Assembly (NCBI GenBank): GCA_037355855.1
Contig: CM074765.1
Span: forward strand, 310,001-374,000
Origin: Pseudo-nitzschia pungens
Taxonomy: Eukaryota > Bacillariophyta > Bacillariophyceae > Bacillariales > Bacillariaceae
Length of the DNA stretch: 64,000 bases
Direction of reading: 5' to 3'
Shown here: piece after piece, positions 11,230 through 24,038 of the stretch
Layout of the letters: each line of letters opens with the position of its first letter
Numbering within the stretch: the first letter of the stretch is position 1
Notes under the pieces: model-generated
Told to the model about the DNA's origin: nothing
The model's database searches: none
Seen by the model: only the letters and a program-made list of their open reading frames with translations
Translations under genes and position numbers: made by a program

Positions 11230-11944
11230 CACGGCAGTGGTATTACTTGTTGTTGAGGATGATTGTGACAGGTTTCGGTGGTTTAGTGGATGGGAAACCA
11301 AGAACCAGTGGGGATGTTCAATGAGTTCAGGTGATGTGCTGCAAACTGCAAACTGCAAACTGCAAACTGCAAACTGCAAACTGCAAACTGCAAACTGCCA
11401 ACAAAACAGAAGATATTCCGACACATCCTTTTCCCGCCATTTCCGGCCAACGGACACGAAGACTTCTTGCCAATTTGTCGAAGTCAAAGCTTGAAAGTAC
11501 GTACTTGTACGATGATGATTGGGAAGGTTGGTATGAAAAGTACGAAGTCCTATGTGTTTGTCTCCTCTTGCCCAAAGGCAAAATGTGTAACATACGGTAA
11601 TTAACCTTACGCACCGGTACAAGTAACTTACTTACGTATTCAATACAGGTAGGTAGATGAAAGTCGAATGAAACGTGCGCATGTGCCTTTCGTATTGTGA
11701 ACCGAGCAAGAACTCTCACATATCTTACCGTACGTAAATGTGTTTTCTGTCAATCTTTTTGGTTGAGAATCCAATGTTTGTTTTTTTTCTCACAACTCTT
11801 TAGATCGTTTCCTGTCCGTTGTGACTACAGCATTCCTCCTGGAGAGAGACAAAGGCAGTGACCGAGGACATTATTTGTTCCAAAGAAGTGCCATAATAGC
11901 AAAGTACAGACCGCAAAACGACCCATCCTCAATCCTTGCTACCA
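11230..11944. other. Divergent intergenic / promoter region
   Basis: This spacer separates the leftward TPR gene from the rightward GST-like gene and should hold both 5' regions. It contains an eight-copy heptamer (11341-11396), a TTAACCTTACGCACCGG copy of the dispersed motif near 11603, and a T-rich run near 11778. No other gene is visible. Confidence 0.5.
11341..11396. repeat. Heptanucleotide tandem repeat (GCAAACT)8
   Basis: Eight perfect copies of GCAAACT in 56 bases, starting about 110 bases upstream of the TPR gene ATG. Seven is not a multiple of three, so all frames through it stay open and generate spurious repeat peptides. Confidence 0.97.
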
Positions 11945-12024
11945 ATGACGACGACAGTTGCATCATCCCTTTTGGCACTTTTGTTGCTGCCTCAAACCGT
12001 TTTCTCGTTTGTGGCAACTCGTAC

Positions 12025-12057
<33 letters not shown>

Positions 12058-13331
12058 GAATCGGCCGCAATTTCAGCTCCAAGCAACCGCAACTATCCCA
12101 TCGTGGAAGGAACTCTCACAGGTTACGCAATGCGATCTCCACGAGCAACCCTTTGCCGAAAACGGCGCGGCCTATTCCTCCCATCCGGACCTGGGCGGTG
12201 ACAAGCCCGTGCTGTACCGGGAACGCCACGGGTGGTGCCCCTACTCCGAACGGATCTGGCTCGCCCTGGAGGCCAAGGGAATCGACTACGACACGATCTA
12301 CATCGACAACATATACGGCCGACCGAATTGGTACGGGGGCAACACGCCCCAGATGAAGTGGGAGGACGGCAGGGTCCAGTCCGAGAGCATGGACCTGGTG
12401 CGGGAGCTCGACAAGCGGTACGAGGGTCAGATGCAGTTGTATCCGGAGGACATTCTGAACGAGGTCGTCGACAAATCGGAGCGGGCCTTTCGCAACATTT
12501 TTCCGAGAAAGGCCCGGCCATCCTCGCGCGCGGCCTTTTTGTTCCGCTACGACGGGAGTCCGCTGTGGAAAAACGAGTTCGAGAAGACCCTCCGGGAGAC
12601 CGACGAGCTGCTGGCCGAAACCCGGGAGGACGGACCCTTCTTTTGCGGGGACCGCTTCACAGCAGCCGACGTTTGCTGGGCTCCCTTTCTGGAGCGGTAC
12701 GCCGGGCAACTCCCCTGCCTGCACGAGGGACTCGATCCGCGGTGTCCCGAGACGTACCCCCACCTGCACGCGTGGTACACCGCCATGGAGAATCGGATCC
12801 CGGCCTACGCCTGCAAGGTCCGCGGCGATCCGTCGAGCTGGAGAAAAGTCCTGACGATGGCCGGGTTTGGAAACGCCGGTGCCGTCCCGCCGCTCATCTC
12901 CGAGCGGATGGACGAGCTCACCCTCCAGGAAAGGGAACCCCTCTCCGAAACCCGGGCCGCCAACCAGAAAAAGCTCTGGGACGAGTACGCCTCGTCGCGC
13001 CCCTACGTCGCGTCCTCGTCCAACGAGGAGGCGGCCGCGGTGCTGATTCCGCAACCGCGAGAACATCGCAAGGGACGTGGCGAAAAACTGCGGCGACGCG
13101 GCTCTGGCGGGGGACGCCGAGGCCCTGGACGCGGCGATGCGGTCCCTGGCGGTGGCGCTCTGCGACGAGGAAAGCTTTTCGTCCGCCGTGCGAGAAGCGT
13201 GCGAGGACGAATGCGCCGATTCGGTGCGATCCCTGGCGGCCTTTTTGGACGAGCGCATGTGCGTTCCGAGGGACATGGGGGCGCTCAGCGCGGCGCATTT
13301 CAAGCGGATCGGATTCCGTTCCAATGCATAG
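11945..13331 (+). CDS. Plastid-targeted glutathione S-transferase-like protein, one frame break
   Basis: I start at the ATG at 11945; upstream codons have only TTG. Residues 1-20 form a hydrophobic signal peptide ending VFSFVATR, with Phe at the cleavage site as in diatom plastid presequences, followed by a poly-Gln run. The thioredoxin-fold domain starts at about 80 and carries GWCPYSERIWLALEAKG, a Cys-Pro-Tyr-Ser motif like the catalytic Cys of omega/lambda glutathione transferases. An all-helical C-terminal domain follows (FFCGDRFTAADVCWAPFLERY is the N-capping region typical of GSTs). The likely role is glutathione-dependent reduction or thiol transfer in the plastid. At the CC at 13049-13050 the frame slips; dropping one C restores IRNRENIARDVAKNCGDAAL.. 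to a stop at 13331. The uncorrected frame instead runs into the ATTCG repeat. Confidence 0.8.
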
Positions 13332-13420
13332 AATTCGATTTTATTCGATTCGATTCGATTCGATTCGATTCGATTCGATTCGATTCGATTCGATTCGATT
13401 CGATTCGATTCGATTCGATT
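13332..13420. repeat. Pentanucleotide microsatellite (CGATT)15
   Basis: Fifteen uninterrupted CGATT units occupy 13346-13420, with an imperfect start just after the GST-like stop codon. The repeat lies in the presumed 3' UTR. Confidence 0.97.
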
Positions 13421-14949
13421 GACTTCATGAGGAGGACAATCTATGGGTGACCAATCCTCTGGCTCGCTATGGGTTCGTAATTAATGACACTTATTTTGAA
13501 ATGGTTCCTGGTGGAAACCTTGGTTTGGCTGTTACAACTCATAATGTTACTCATTACGAAGTAATCGTTCGCATGACATAGCGGTAGCAGAATTAACTTC
13601 TGTGTTATTCGTCTTCGTAGTCTCACTGGATGACATCCATTCAAACAAATTCCTCCGTTTTGGAAACGAGGCTTATGAACAAACCAAGCTATCACCGGCA
13701 TGATTCTAGTGAATGGGATAAGCCGAGTTCGAAAGTGCATGGTCGAGTCAACTGATTTTGCGGTATTCGTTCCCGCCGGTGTTACGCCTTGAAGAAAAAC
13801 AATAAATTTTATGACAATCGTCAGCAAACTGTTGAATCGAAATTTTACATACTGTCTACAATATAAACGAAATGCTATATATGATTCTCGGTTGTAATGG
13901 TTTCAATTAGTATCCCGGGTAGTGTGTTAATAGGTGTGTAGGGAGAATATTGTATTCTATCACTTAGGAGGTACATGGGTTTGGAGTAGTAACTGGTAGG
14001 ATGAGTGTGTAAGTCAAAATGTCCTCGCTTATTGTTTCGTTTCGTCGTCGGAGTCGTCATTCACCGTTGTTCGCCTTACAGAATATAGGTGGTAGTGTAC
14101 AGTGGCGGGCGGACGGAGGAGTAAAGTAGAATGGAACGAACCGACGACGGAAGAAAAATAGAAAACTCAATCAGACACACCAAAACCTCCAATGAATGTC
14201 TGATTCATTCAATCATTCGGTATTGGCACTTTGGTGTTGTGTCATGAGATGAGATGTGATTCGATCCGATTTCGTTCGATTGAACTTTGTTCAAAGAGGA
14301 GAGTAGTCACGTGAGAGGGCGCTTGCACAGTCTTGCCCGAGGCGGAGTTGTTCTATCTATGTATTCTGTTGTATCTGTGCAAGCAGCCGTCGCATGACGT
14401 TTCGTATTTATTGAAGAGGATTGGGGTAACCCTATCTTTGTTCAAGAACCCAGAAAGGAGACCGCACGTTCCCACACCCAGCAGTAATTCGGTCCGGAGA
14501 AGTGTGTGATATGGACAGTGGGAGTTGATAATGTACGGTGAACGGTAGAGTGTAAAAAGCTGTGCGTCTCTTCTGGTCCTGATTTCGTTCTTGTTTCTTG
14601 GAATTTCATTTGGGTTTTCGCCCATACGAAGATTTTCATGATTCCTAAATTGTCTGAAGTGCGAATCCAGATCCATAGGTGGAGCACCCGAAGGCTCGAA
14701 TCGTTATGGATCGCTGGAAACTGGAGAGTACCTCAACGGATGCATGGTTGATCGTTCTTCCGCTTGAGGCACAAAGCCGTGCTTGCTGAAAGGAGTTGGT
14801 AATATTTGTTGCTAATAGTCGCACATTTTGCGGTGGCCAATGATTTGGTTTGGATCGAAGATTTGTGTTGGTTTCATCCACAGAATGCTGACAGTTTTTG
14901 TTGTTGTTCGAAAGGTGTTCGATTTCGTAGCAGTTCCCGGGACTGTTGT
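13421..14949. other. Intergenic region, no gene seen
   Basis: About 1.5 kb between the ends of two converging genes. It is moderately AT-rich with short, unconvincing frames on both strands. It probably includes 3' UTRs of the GST-like gene and of the unknown gene at 14950. I see no repeat family or RNA gene. Confidence 0.45.
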
Positions 14950-17470
14950 TTACTTGGTGCGGAGTCTCTTGTTCCGGGAAAAGCAGGCCGGGTTGACGTT
15001 TCCGGCCAACACAGAGTCGACGATGTGGCAAGCCCGTTCGGCCATGAGTCGGTTTTTGTAGTCTTCATCTTCGACTTGGTCGTTTTGTTCGCGTTCCGTT
15101 TTGGTGGGGTACGCCTCGTGATCTTCGTGATCTTGGTCGTCGTGATCGTGTTCCGAATAGGCCGAAGTAGATTCAAAACTTGGATCCACGCTCACTAAGT
15201 AATTCGTGTCTCGGTTTATGATGTCGAGGTTGGTGATGGTGGTGGAAGTCGTGGCAAGTGCAGCAACAACACTGGATGGAATCGGTGATGATGGTTGTTC
15301 GGGTTGTCTTCTAGCACTGTGGTCTTCGTCGCCTACCACAACAACGGAGGGAGGATGAAATGAGAGTTCAGACACTTGCTTGGACATATGAGTGCCGCTC
15401 GAATGGTGTTGTTCATTGTCGGCAGGATGGTTATGGTGATTCCAATGGACATCATGGCATAATTCGCACCTTGATCGCTTGCCCGTCAAGCCTTTTGGGA
15501 TATCTTGAACCGTAGCAGAGGAATTACAGTCGTCATCGTCATCAGCAATGATGAGGTTAGCGGTGTTTCTTGCGATATTCATGTTGTTGTTGTTGTCGTC
15601 GTCGTCGTACAAGTTGTTGAGCTCTTGCTGTTTCTGTGTATTGTTCTTCCAAGCCTGATTGGTCAGTTCAACTGCCATAGAAACAACCTTGCTGGCTTCC
15701 TCCATCATTTGAGATAGTAAGACGTCGCAATCGATCTCAAGTACAACGCTTTCCAGTCCAGTTTGATTTTCACAGCTTGCGCCTGATAGACCGGTGTTTC
15801 TATTATGTGAGGTAATAGTGTCGCTTCCACCCAGATTCACCCCCTCATTCCGGACAAAGCAGCTGTCCGTGTCATCCGCTTCGCCAGAGGTTTTCTCTTT
15901 CTGGCCAATAAGAATTCTGTCAGCTTCAAATACCAAGAACGGAAGACGATCCCGAAATACCGAAGTGCAATAAAGAAGAAAATTGATTGTGAGAGTGCCA
16001 TAAGTGCAAAAGAAGAACCGAAGACTTTTTCAGATAGTGACACAAATCATGTCAATACCCAAAGGGAATTCTACGATTTGATTGGTTCAAATTAATCCAC
16101 AGCTGTTCTTGAGGTAGGCAAATCGACGAGGCAATGTGACTGGAGGAGAATTTAGGAACCAAAAGTCCGGACAACGGTTTGGCGTCAATCGTATCCGCGA
16201 AGCTTGTGCTGAAACGTGGCAGGCAGCATTGGTGTCATGCACCCAGACGTGCATCTCAGAAAATATCTTTCACACCTTCTTGGCCTTCAACGTATGAAAG
16301 AACGTCTGAACGTCATTCACCGAACATCAGCGCATCAGGAGAACGCGTGATGTCGTGTCGGCGAACAGCATTGCATCATTCTCAACAAAAATCCGAACTT
16401 GATTGATGTTCAAGCTATCATTCAGGCGTCAGTCGTGCGCCAATAGGATGCAGCAGAGGTCCGAAATACCTCAATCGCTTGCTCTGCCCATCAGCAGCGA
16501 TTGTGTTGGGCACGAAACAAGTAGGAACAATTCCGAACGCTGATATTCTCAGGCAGGTCATGACTGACATGCCATGACTGAGAACACCGAAACAGCCACG
16601 ATAGAACAATACCCCGGTACGATGATATATATCGCGTTAAATCGTTTGAGTTTTCAACACGAAACAAGAAACACGAAACCTACCTTTAATTTCGCCATCA
16701 GCTTGAAACAAGAGCTTGCCTTTCGGTGAACTCCGGCGTGGGAAACCTTCGGTATCGTCCTTGATATTCCCTTGATACAATCTAGGAGACTGTATTTCCA
16801 CTGTAAGACCGACTGGTATTGTAAGGCGATTTTCCTCTGTAGCATTTACATCAGTAGAAGCATCGTGGCCGTTTTCCTTCTCTTCCGTAGACGTAGTCTT
16901 TGTAGCTTGTTTGAACTCGATCGAAATAGAATCAAACAGAACGTGATTGGCAGCGATTTCCAATAGCGTCTGTAGCTTGTATTCAGCGATTTGTGCTCCT
17001 TTTCTGTTGTTGGATTGCGACAACGCCCGAACGTGATTGCTCAGAACGCGGGCGTAGGCTCGTATCCGTGCGTCCACCAATTGATCGAAGGAATCGAGAA
17101 TGCTCTCTAGCATTACCAGGTTTGGACGTTCTTCGTTGCGCTGTTGCTGTTGTTGCAATCGGTCGTCCTTTTTCCAGACAATTTTTCGTGCCATTAAACT
17201 CGAAGCCTTGGACTGGACAGTTTCCCTGCGATCGCCGGTTGTGTTGTCATCCTCGCCGTGATCCAATTCGACATCCAAATCGCCATGGGAGAGAGAAAAT
17301 GATGGATAGGAAATCTTGTGAGGATATGTAAGTTTTCCCGGAGGCATCGATGAATCAGCTCCGCTAGCAGTGAGATTGCCATCCTTGGCCGTCCATGAAC
17401 AACCCAAGGAAGACAGCAATTGCGATATCATGTCCGCCCTTTTCTTTTCGCTTGTTCTGTTGCTATTCAT
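14950..17470 (-). CDS. Hypothetical protein, two exons, low-complexity C-terminal half
   Basis: I do not recognise a family. Exon 1 (17470-16684) encodes a basic N-terminus, a Gln run and a well-structured helical segment (SILDSFDQLVDARIRAYARVLSNHVRAL..) followed by a probable beta-rich region (RLTIPVGLTVEIQSPRLYQG). A GTAGGT donor at 16683 leaves phase 1. The best phase-matched acceptor ends at 15924 (..TATTTGAAG), and exon 2 (15923-14950) continues to a stop at 14950, giving 586 residues. Exon 2 is rich in Asp, Asn, His and Ser and has a Cys-x2-Cys within RCELCHDVHWNHH. The 760-bp intron is far longer than the others here, so an additional small exon or two separate genes cannot be excluded. 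No membrane segment or signal peptide is visible. Confidence 0.55.
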
Positions 17471-20400
17471 GACAACAGTTGTGCTTCAGAAGTTATCATT
17501 GGGTAAACTACGGCAATAGGTGAGGAATCGAACTTCTATTACTTTTTGGAGTCTTGATGGAAGGGAGTGTCTTCTCCAAAAAAAGAACCAATGCATGTAA
17601 ATCGTAGAAAGTAACCTTAACGCAGTAATCGCATTTGCTGATGCAGCATTGATTGATGTTTCTTACTGGCACACTGTCCCATTGATTGTTGAATCAGATT
17701 TTCTAAAATCTCTGTGGTCAATGTACGACGTATGGTCCCCAGTTTAGAAATTTCTACGCAGATGTTGCGTGTCGTCTGTAGTACAAAAATGAAACTTCAA
17801 ACCATTACTTCTCGCATGTTTCCAAATCTGGAAGAACAGCGTACTCTATTACGTGTATTTGTCGACCAGCTGTTCAACCGTTTCACAGATGCTTACACAA
17901 GATGGCTCTGATGCGTTCGAAAATCGATATGACAAATGTGATTGGGTAATACCAAATGACATGTACGTCATTGGTGGATATTGAATATGAAATGTGATTG
18001 GTTGGATAGATTCTTTGGTTCGTAGAGAATACTTGCATTAAATGCAAGGATTACAAATCGGACTTGAAAAGGGTGTTTGTGTCAGGTCCTGAAGAGCCCA
18101 TAAGAAATCATCGGTCCCAGACTATAATGAGACGCACTTTTGATCCAAACTTCCGTATATATTGGCAATCCTTTGTTCATCATCTTGGGAATTTAACAAG
18201 CTACATAAATAGAAAACATTGGGGATCCATAAAAAATTGGGGAATACTTAGTAGTTTGAGACGCTTAAGTATTGTTGAGTATTGTACGTGTCGACATTAT
18301 TGTTCTACACCGTATTTATTACTAGTGACACATCTATTCTTCTTCGGGGATGACTGGTCCTCTCCCGAGAAGAATACCGTTGGCAATTGATACTTCTCGC
18401 ATCAGAAAGAACAGAGATAAAATGCCGCCCTCGTTTTCATACGCACTTTCCACAAAATGTGGTTGTCATCAGGTTACTATCGAGCTTTTTGACGAAACAG
18501 AGAAAGAATTTGGCTTGCGCCAACCATACGCATCATCTGACGATGCGATTATCTGTTTTCGCACGAACCCAAACTTTTCCTGTAAAAACCGTATCCTCAA
18601 CATCATTGAAGTTGCATCCTGATCGATCACCTTACATGGACGTGCGATGGCAGAATGTTTTTGCTCACCATAGTCGAAAGGACTTAAATTATTTTAAAAG
18701 ACCTTTTAAGGTTACCCAGAGAACGAATAATGAGGGTCGCTTTCGCTTGTGATGGATAATGTTGGGGAAACAGTAAGGTACACGTAGTTACCGTAATCTT
18801 ACCTATTTCGTTCCGTAGAAAAGAATTACTACGTACTTCGTACGTATTATTACAGTGATAGCTGTAGTAACAACAAAAGGTAATAATAGTGATTCTTCGT
18901 CATTAAAACTATTTATGGCACTGTGATCATAGTACTTCGTCAGAAATATTGAATCGTCATCACCACTTCACCAAGTTTTATTAACTTATTTTAGGTCTCA
19001 TTCTCATACTTCGAAGTAGTTATCGGAGAGTGCTCATACTAACCTAATCAATCGGTCGTTTTACACCACCGGGTAAACAACAGATAACTTACTTACCGCA
19101 TTGTTCTTCGTATCACTTTATTACTAGTACTACCTATTAGAACTAGTAATTTTCCTTCCGTCGTTCGTCGTAAACTGTACATCCTCAAACTCCATTATTT
19201 ACCGTAATCTTACTTCAGATGATAACAACAATTCTATTACTACTAGTAGTAGGCATTAGTTGTTGTACTAGATGGAGTTGACCAAATATCGGTGACGAAA
19301 CTTGAAATTCTAACCAGCTCATTCTGCAACAAGAAAAGCTGGCCGTCCTCCTGCAACTTGCCATTTTGTTGTCACCAGCAGCATCATGATACAAAAAAAT
19401 GAGAAATGGGATGAGCAGGTTTTGCAAGAAGTGAACAATTACTAGTAGAGTCTGCTCTTGCTACAACGAGAAAAACAAATGTCATCGTATTGGTATGGCA
19501 TTTGAGAGAACCAGAAATTACGAAAACACGTTGAGGAGATACTAGTAGATCATGCATCAAAATATGGATGATACTACTAGAAGCATACTACTAGTACTAG
19601 TACTGGTAGTAGAATTCCTCTAGTAACCTTGTTGCAACTCCTGTTACTCTGAGGTGGCTGCAGTGGTATCATTCCTTCCTGGTCACTCAAACAAAACTTG
19701 CAAATGCTTGCTTACTAGTAAGAGGAGAATCACATCTGACGTTCATTCTGTAGTACTATTTGCTGGTGTGATGAGGAATCCACGGGAGACAGCAAATCAA
19801 TGACGATGGTACTGACTGTACAAGAACCGGTGGTACTACTAGTAGTAAACAATGCATGTCCTCATTGTAACAACATGATGTTCAGGAAACAACAATTGAT
19901 GATGTGGTCTTCGAAAAATACAGTAAGAGTGAGTGACCTGATGTCAGTGATGTGGTATTCGAAATCTACTATATTGTCATTATTATTGTTATTATCTGTT
20001 GTTTTTTATTCAGCTCTTCTTCCTCGTCGTCATACATCTCATCATGTTGTGGAAACAGCAGCAGTAGGGTGACCGATGCGGTCTCGTACTAGTAGGAACA
20101 AACTGTCACCCTCCAGCAGCCAACCGCCACTAGTGTACGATGAGCGCGAAAGCATACCCGTATTACTACTAGTTCTGGGAAGGTCGCCGTCTCTACTACC
20201 GTAGTACTACTATCCTTGGTTCACCGTCGCATAACAGAACTTACAGAACGGTAACACCACCAGCAAGTTACGAGTGCGCAAAGGTTACTACCGTACGGTT
20301 TTTGTAGTCATGCTGATTAGTCGTGGTTCGACGCGTGGGTTACGAGACTCACCAGACCACCCAAGCAATTTATCTCTCAAAAAGTCCTAACTTACGGTAA

Positions 20401-21560
20401 ACCTTGGGACCACAGAACCACACCAGGGTAACTTACCGTACGGTAGCAAGGTAAGGTAAGCTTACCTTACCATACAGAATTGTTTCTAGTGCCTGATCTC
20501 CGAGACCTGGACTAAAAACCTGACAACAGCGCAACGGGACTGGATACGAGTAAGGTTAGCTCTCCCATCGCTCAGCGACGAATGGTGTCAGCAGTCAGTA
20601 AGGTTATAATTGTAATTGTTGATCCGACGTAAGCTTACTACCGGTACAAGTACAAGCAATTTTAAAATCATTACTTAACCTGAAGTCTCGCAATAGAAGC
20701 ATCAGGATTGTTCTCATCGCGCAAGCAAAAATCAGACCAATAACAACAGCTGACACGGAAGAACATACCTGTAGAAACAAGGAATTACAGGATTGTCATA
20801 TTATGATGTCGTCATTGACTTCTTAACACTTTCAACTACTGCATCATTATAGCTCCACCCATTGCTTACATACGATCGCACGTCTTAGCATCCAACCTGG
20901 CAGCTCTCGCAATTGCAACATGTTAAGTCAACTACCGGTAATTAGAACAAAAGACTCAATCTGTCACAACCAATACTACAAAATTCTTATCAGCTGTCCC
21001 CCCGGTTCTACGTCCCCGACTAATAATTTCTACTGAAACCCGGGGACAGGTGATAGGAATTCTGTAGTAATGCATTAAGATTACTCAACTATGCCCCAGA
21101 TTCATGCTACTTTTTTCACTTTGAAACCCGCACATACCGGTAAGGTTTTTACCTTCAATTTGCGAAGGAAGTTACCATCGTGTATAAGTAAGGTTTAAAA
21201 TGCTAACAACCCATGCCACTAGTTTTTCGTCCCGCTGTGCAATAATGATCCCCTACGGTAATCTTACACAAAGGTTACCATACCGTACCTGGGAAGGTTC
21301 AGTCGCCTCTCCATCATTCCATCAAACTCAACAATCGAAACTTCGAACAAAATTCGCTCGCTTGTGAAAACCAAGGAACCAACAACCACAAGGATACAGT
21401 AATTACAAACACGACTACGAAACTGCTTTCGGACGTGAAGCAATCTTTGCGCAATTGAACTTCCCCAGATCGAATCAATCCACCAATCTGTGCTGATTAC
21501 ATTCCAAGAAGCACAAAGACACAAAGAACGAATAACGCATCCTTCCTACTGTATTATACA
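17471..21560. other. 4.1 kb gene-poor region between divergent genes
   Basis: No supported gene. The left third is AT-rich and unremarkable. The middle holds an island dense in ACTAGT/TAGTAG words (about 19230-20240). The right third has many variants of GGTAAGGTTAC, CCGGTAA and TACCGTAC words, for instance near 20284, 20430-20470, 20552, 20599, 21138 and 21260-21290. Only short open frames occur, with no codon bias. Confidence 0.5.
19230..20240. repeat. ACTAGT/TAGTAG-rich island 1
   Basis: Dense, irregular copies of ACTAGTAGTA, TACTAGTAGT and related words on both strands, for example at 19238-19256, 19585-19625, 19838-19852 and 20088-20095. The core ACTAGT is palindromic. The words are dispersed in otherwise ordinary sequence, so this is not a simple microsatellite. 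Confidence 0.6.
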
Positions 21561-22887
21561 ATGACCGACGCCACAGCAACAATGAGAGCACCGATCCTCG
21601 GATTCGATGAGCCGGAACACGAACGCGAACACGAATATGAAATCGAGAACGAAAGCGAAAGCGAAAGTGAAAGCAACCGGCAGCAGAACGAAGACGTCCA
21701 TGCAGCCGAGAACGACGAGTCCTATCGGCAGCAGGACGATGCTGGTGTTTATCTCAATGTTACTGAAATGGAAAACGAAAACGAAATCGAAAGCGAAATC
21801 GAAAACGAAATCAACGAGGAAGTCGACGACGACATTACCTCGCTTCCTCCCCCTCCCAAATTCGGCCACCCCCTCTGGATCTACACCCTCCCCGGCATCC
21901 TGGCCTGGCCGATCGTGCCGACGATCTCGACGATCGTCTCGAAGCTCACGTGGATCATCCTTCCCCTGACGCTCCTGATGGTGGCCCTCGTGGCTTTGTT
22001 CGTGGTCACGATCGAGATTCTGGAGCGGTGGATGATGGGCAAGCTGCGCTTTTCCTACAACAACGGCGACAATTCGAGCGAACCCGGGCTCATGGTCGGG
22101 GTCCAGATGGGGGGGAACGGAGGCGATCGGAGCCGCAGCAAATTCGCGGTCGTGGGACGAATCGAGCGCTCGCTCCGAAAGAGAGAGTTTGGGAGCATCC
22201 GGTGGGAGGAGGAACACGCGGTGCAACCGGAAACCGAGAAAGGACGAATGCGAAAGCGAATGCCAATGCCAAAACGAAAACGAATGCGAAACGAACCACG
22301 GTGCTTCCTCCCCCGCAACCAACGGCTGCCGCAACAGCAAGGTCCCCGCCGCAAAACAAGTTCGAAGAGTGCGCTGCTGCGCCATTTGCCTGGAGGATTT
22401 CCGACCCGGTGACGACATCGTATCAAGCATCGACGATTGCTGCACGAACAACGTCTTTCACCGGGGCTGCATCACGACCTGGTGGGTGAAGGCGGCCTCC
22501 CGGAGCAACGTGTACGGAAGCAACGACGGCGACGGCGACAACGTTAACGACAACGGCGACAACGAATCGTCGCCGAGCTTCCGGTGCCCGTGCTGCCGGC
22601 AGCCCATCCGGTCCCGAAAGCGGGCCAACGAGGGAGAGGAACGAGAGGCCTACGTGGTCCACATGCGATCGGAGTACCGGGCCAAGATGGAAGCCGCGAC
22701 GCGGAGGCAAAACCGGGCCGTCGAGGCCTACATGCGTCGGGAACGGGAGGCGGCCGGGGAAGACTCCGCCGCGGAGGATTCCCGGTATTATCTGGGACTG
22801 AACGATTCCGCCGCGAGGGCGAATCATCCGAGCGAGACCCCGAGCGAGGGTCCGCGCGCCGCCGCGATCGCTGCCACCGAGGATTAG
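21561..22887 (+). CDS. Membrane-anchored RING-type E3 ligase-like protein, one frame break
   Basis: From the ATG at 21561 the protein has an acidic Glu/Asn/Ser-rich start, then two adjacent hydrophobic segments at about residues 105-155 (LWIYTLPGILAWPIVPTI and IILPLTLLMVALVALFVV), then a basic linker. The frame then shifts by one base; likely points are the C runs at 22310-22314 or 22344-22347. In the next frame a RING finger follows: CCAICLEDFRPGDD, then CCTNNVFHRGCITTWW, then CPCCRQP. RING fingers bind two zinc ions and recruit an E2 ubiquitin enzyme. The usual C-x-H pair is replaced by C-T-N, so one zinc ligand may be Asn, which is unusual. An acidic, charged tail ends at 22887. Ubiquitination at an internal membrane is the likely role; the substrate is unknown. 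Confidence 0.75.
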
Positions 22888-24038
22888 GAAGAAGCGACCG
22901 AACCACCGTCGTTGCGTTGCTGCCTCCCGCTGGAATCGATCCATCCGGCTCCGAAAACCATCGGAGCCGCTCGCATCCGATCCAATAGCGTTGTACTACT
23001 ACTACTACTGCTGCTGTACAATCGAGTAGCATTCTAAATAAATACATAAATAATAGAATACGATCATATCATGCATTGCATTTGTCTTTGCCGCGCCGTT
23101 TATTGTTTTCGAGTAAGGGTAATTACTGCATGGAACGCATTGCGCGATCCATGTCATTCATTGCATCACGGTTCGTCGTCGCGTGGGTTGGCTTCGAACG
23201 AACGAACGAAGACAAATAAATAAATCCGTAACGCCGGGACGGACTCTCGACCCGGAATTCCATCCGGAAGCTCGGAAGTTCGTGTCGGCGATCCCGTGTA
23301 TTTCGCGGAGTGCAGCATCGCGAGAACCTACAAGCAAGTTAATTAACGGACTCGACTCGTACCGTACGCAACCGTGGACGATGCCAAAAACTAAGTAACT
23401 AACAAATCAACTAGAAGTAGTTTGCTAGCTAGCTAGCTTCCTTCGCGTTTTGAACAACGATATCTCGAAGTGCAAACGCGCACACTGCGAGATGCCATTT
23501 CGGATCAACACTGCGTGGGCGATGCAGACGGAAACGGAACGAATCCATCCTTCGTAATTCAACACATACAGTACCATTGTCGTGCCTCGAAACAACCGCA
23601 TTCCCGGCGTATCACATACCGCGAACCAGTGGAATGTCTGCGCCGCTCGGAATCCAAATGCTGCAAAGAAACAGTTTCTCGAACTTCCTCCGTTCGACTC
23701 GCATAACCGGTGCAAGGTTCCTTTTCACGATCGGTTTGTTGCAAGCGTTCTTTTTGGGTTGAAGACGCAATGCGCAATAGTGATTTCTGTATTGCTACAC
23801 GTACTAAATAATACTTCGTGCTGCTTTTAAAATAAGTAATACTACTAATAAACACGTGCACTCGGCGATTGCATGGTGAATACTCCACACGCATAATAGC
23901 TTATGACTGTATTCCATACACGCAGTGTAGCAGTGCGGTAAGTGTTCAGCGCAGTATCAAAATTGTATCGTATCGATCCATCCTTCATCTTGTTAGAGAC
24001 TTGCATCGAGAATCAATATTCTGCTTGGTTCGCTTTCG
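22888..24038. other. Intergenic region between converging genes
   Basis: Probably the 3' UTR of the RING gene (AATAAATA near 23036) and of the P450 gene. Short repeats include CTACTACTACTACTG near 22995, CGAACGAACGAACGAAG near 23199 and a TAGCTAGCTAGC run near 23425. No coding frame is supported. Confidence 0.45.

Noticed and set aside
12116..13324. 402-codon open frame on the - strand
   Set aside because: Antisense shadow of the GST-like gene, with no motif.
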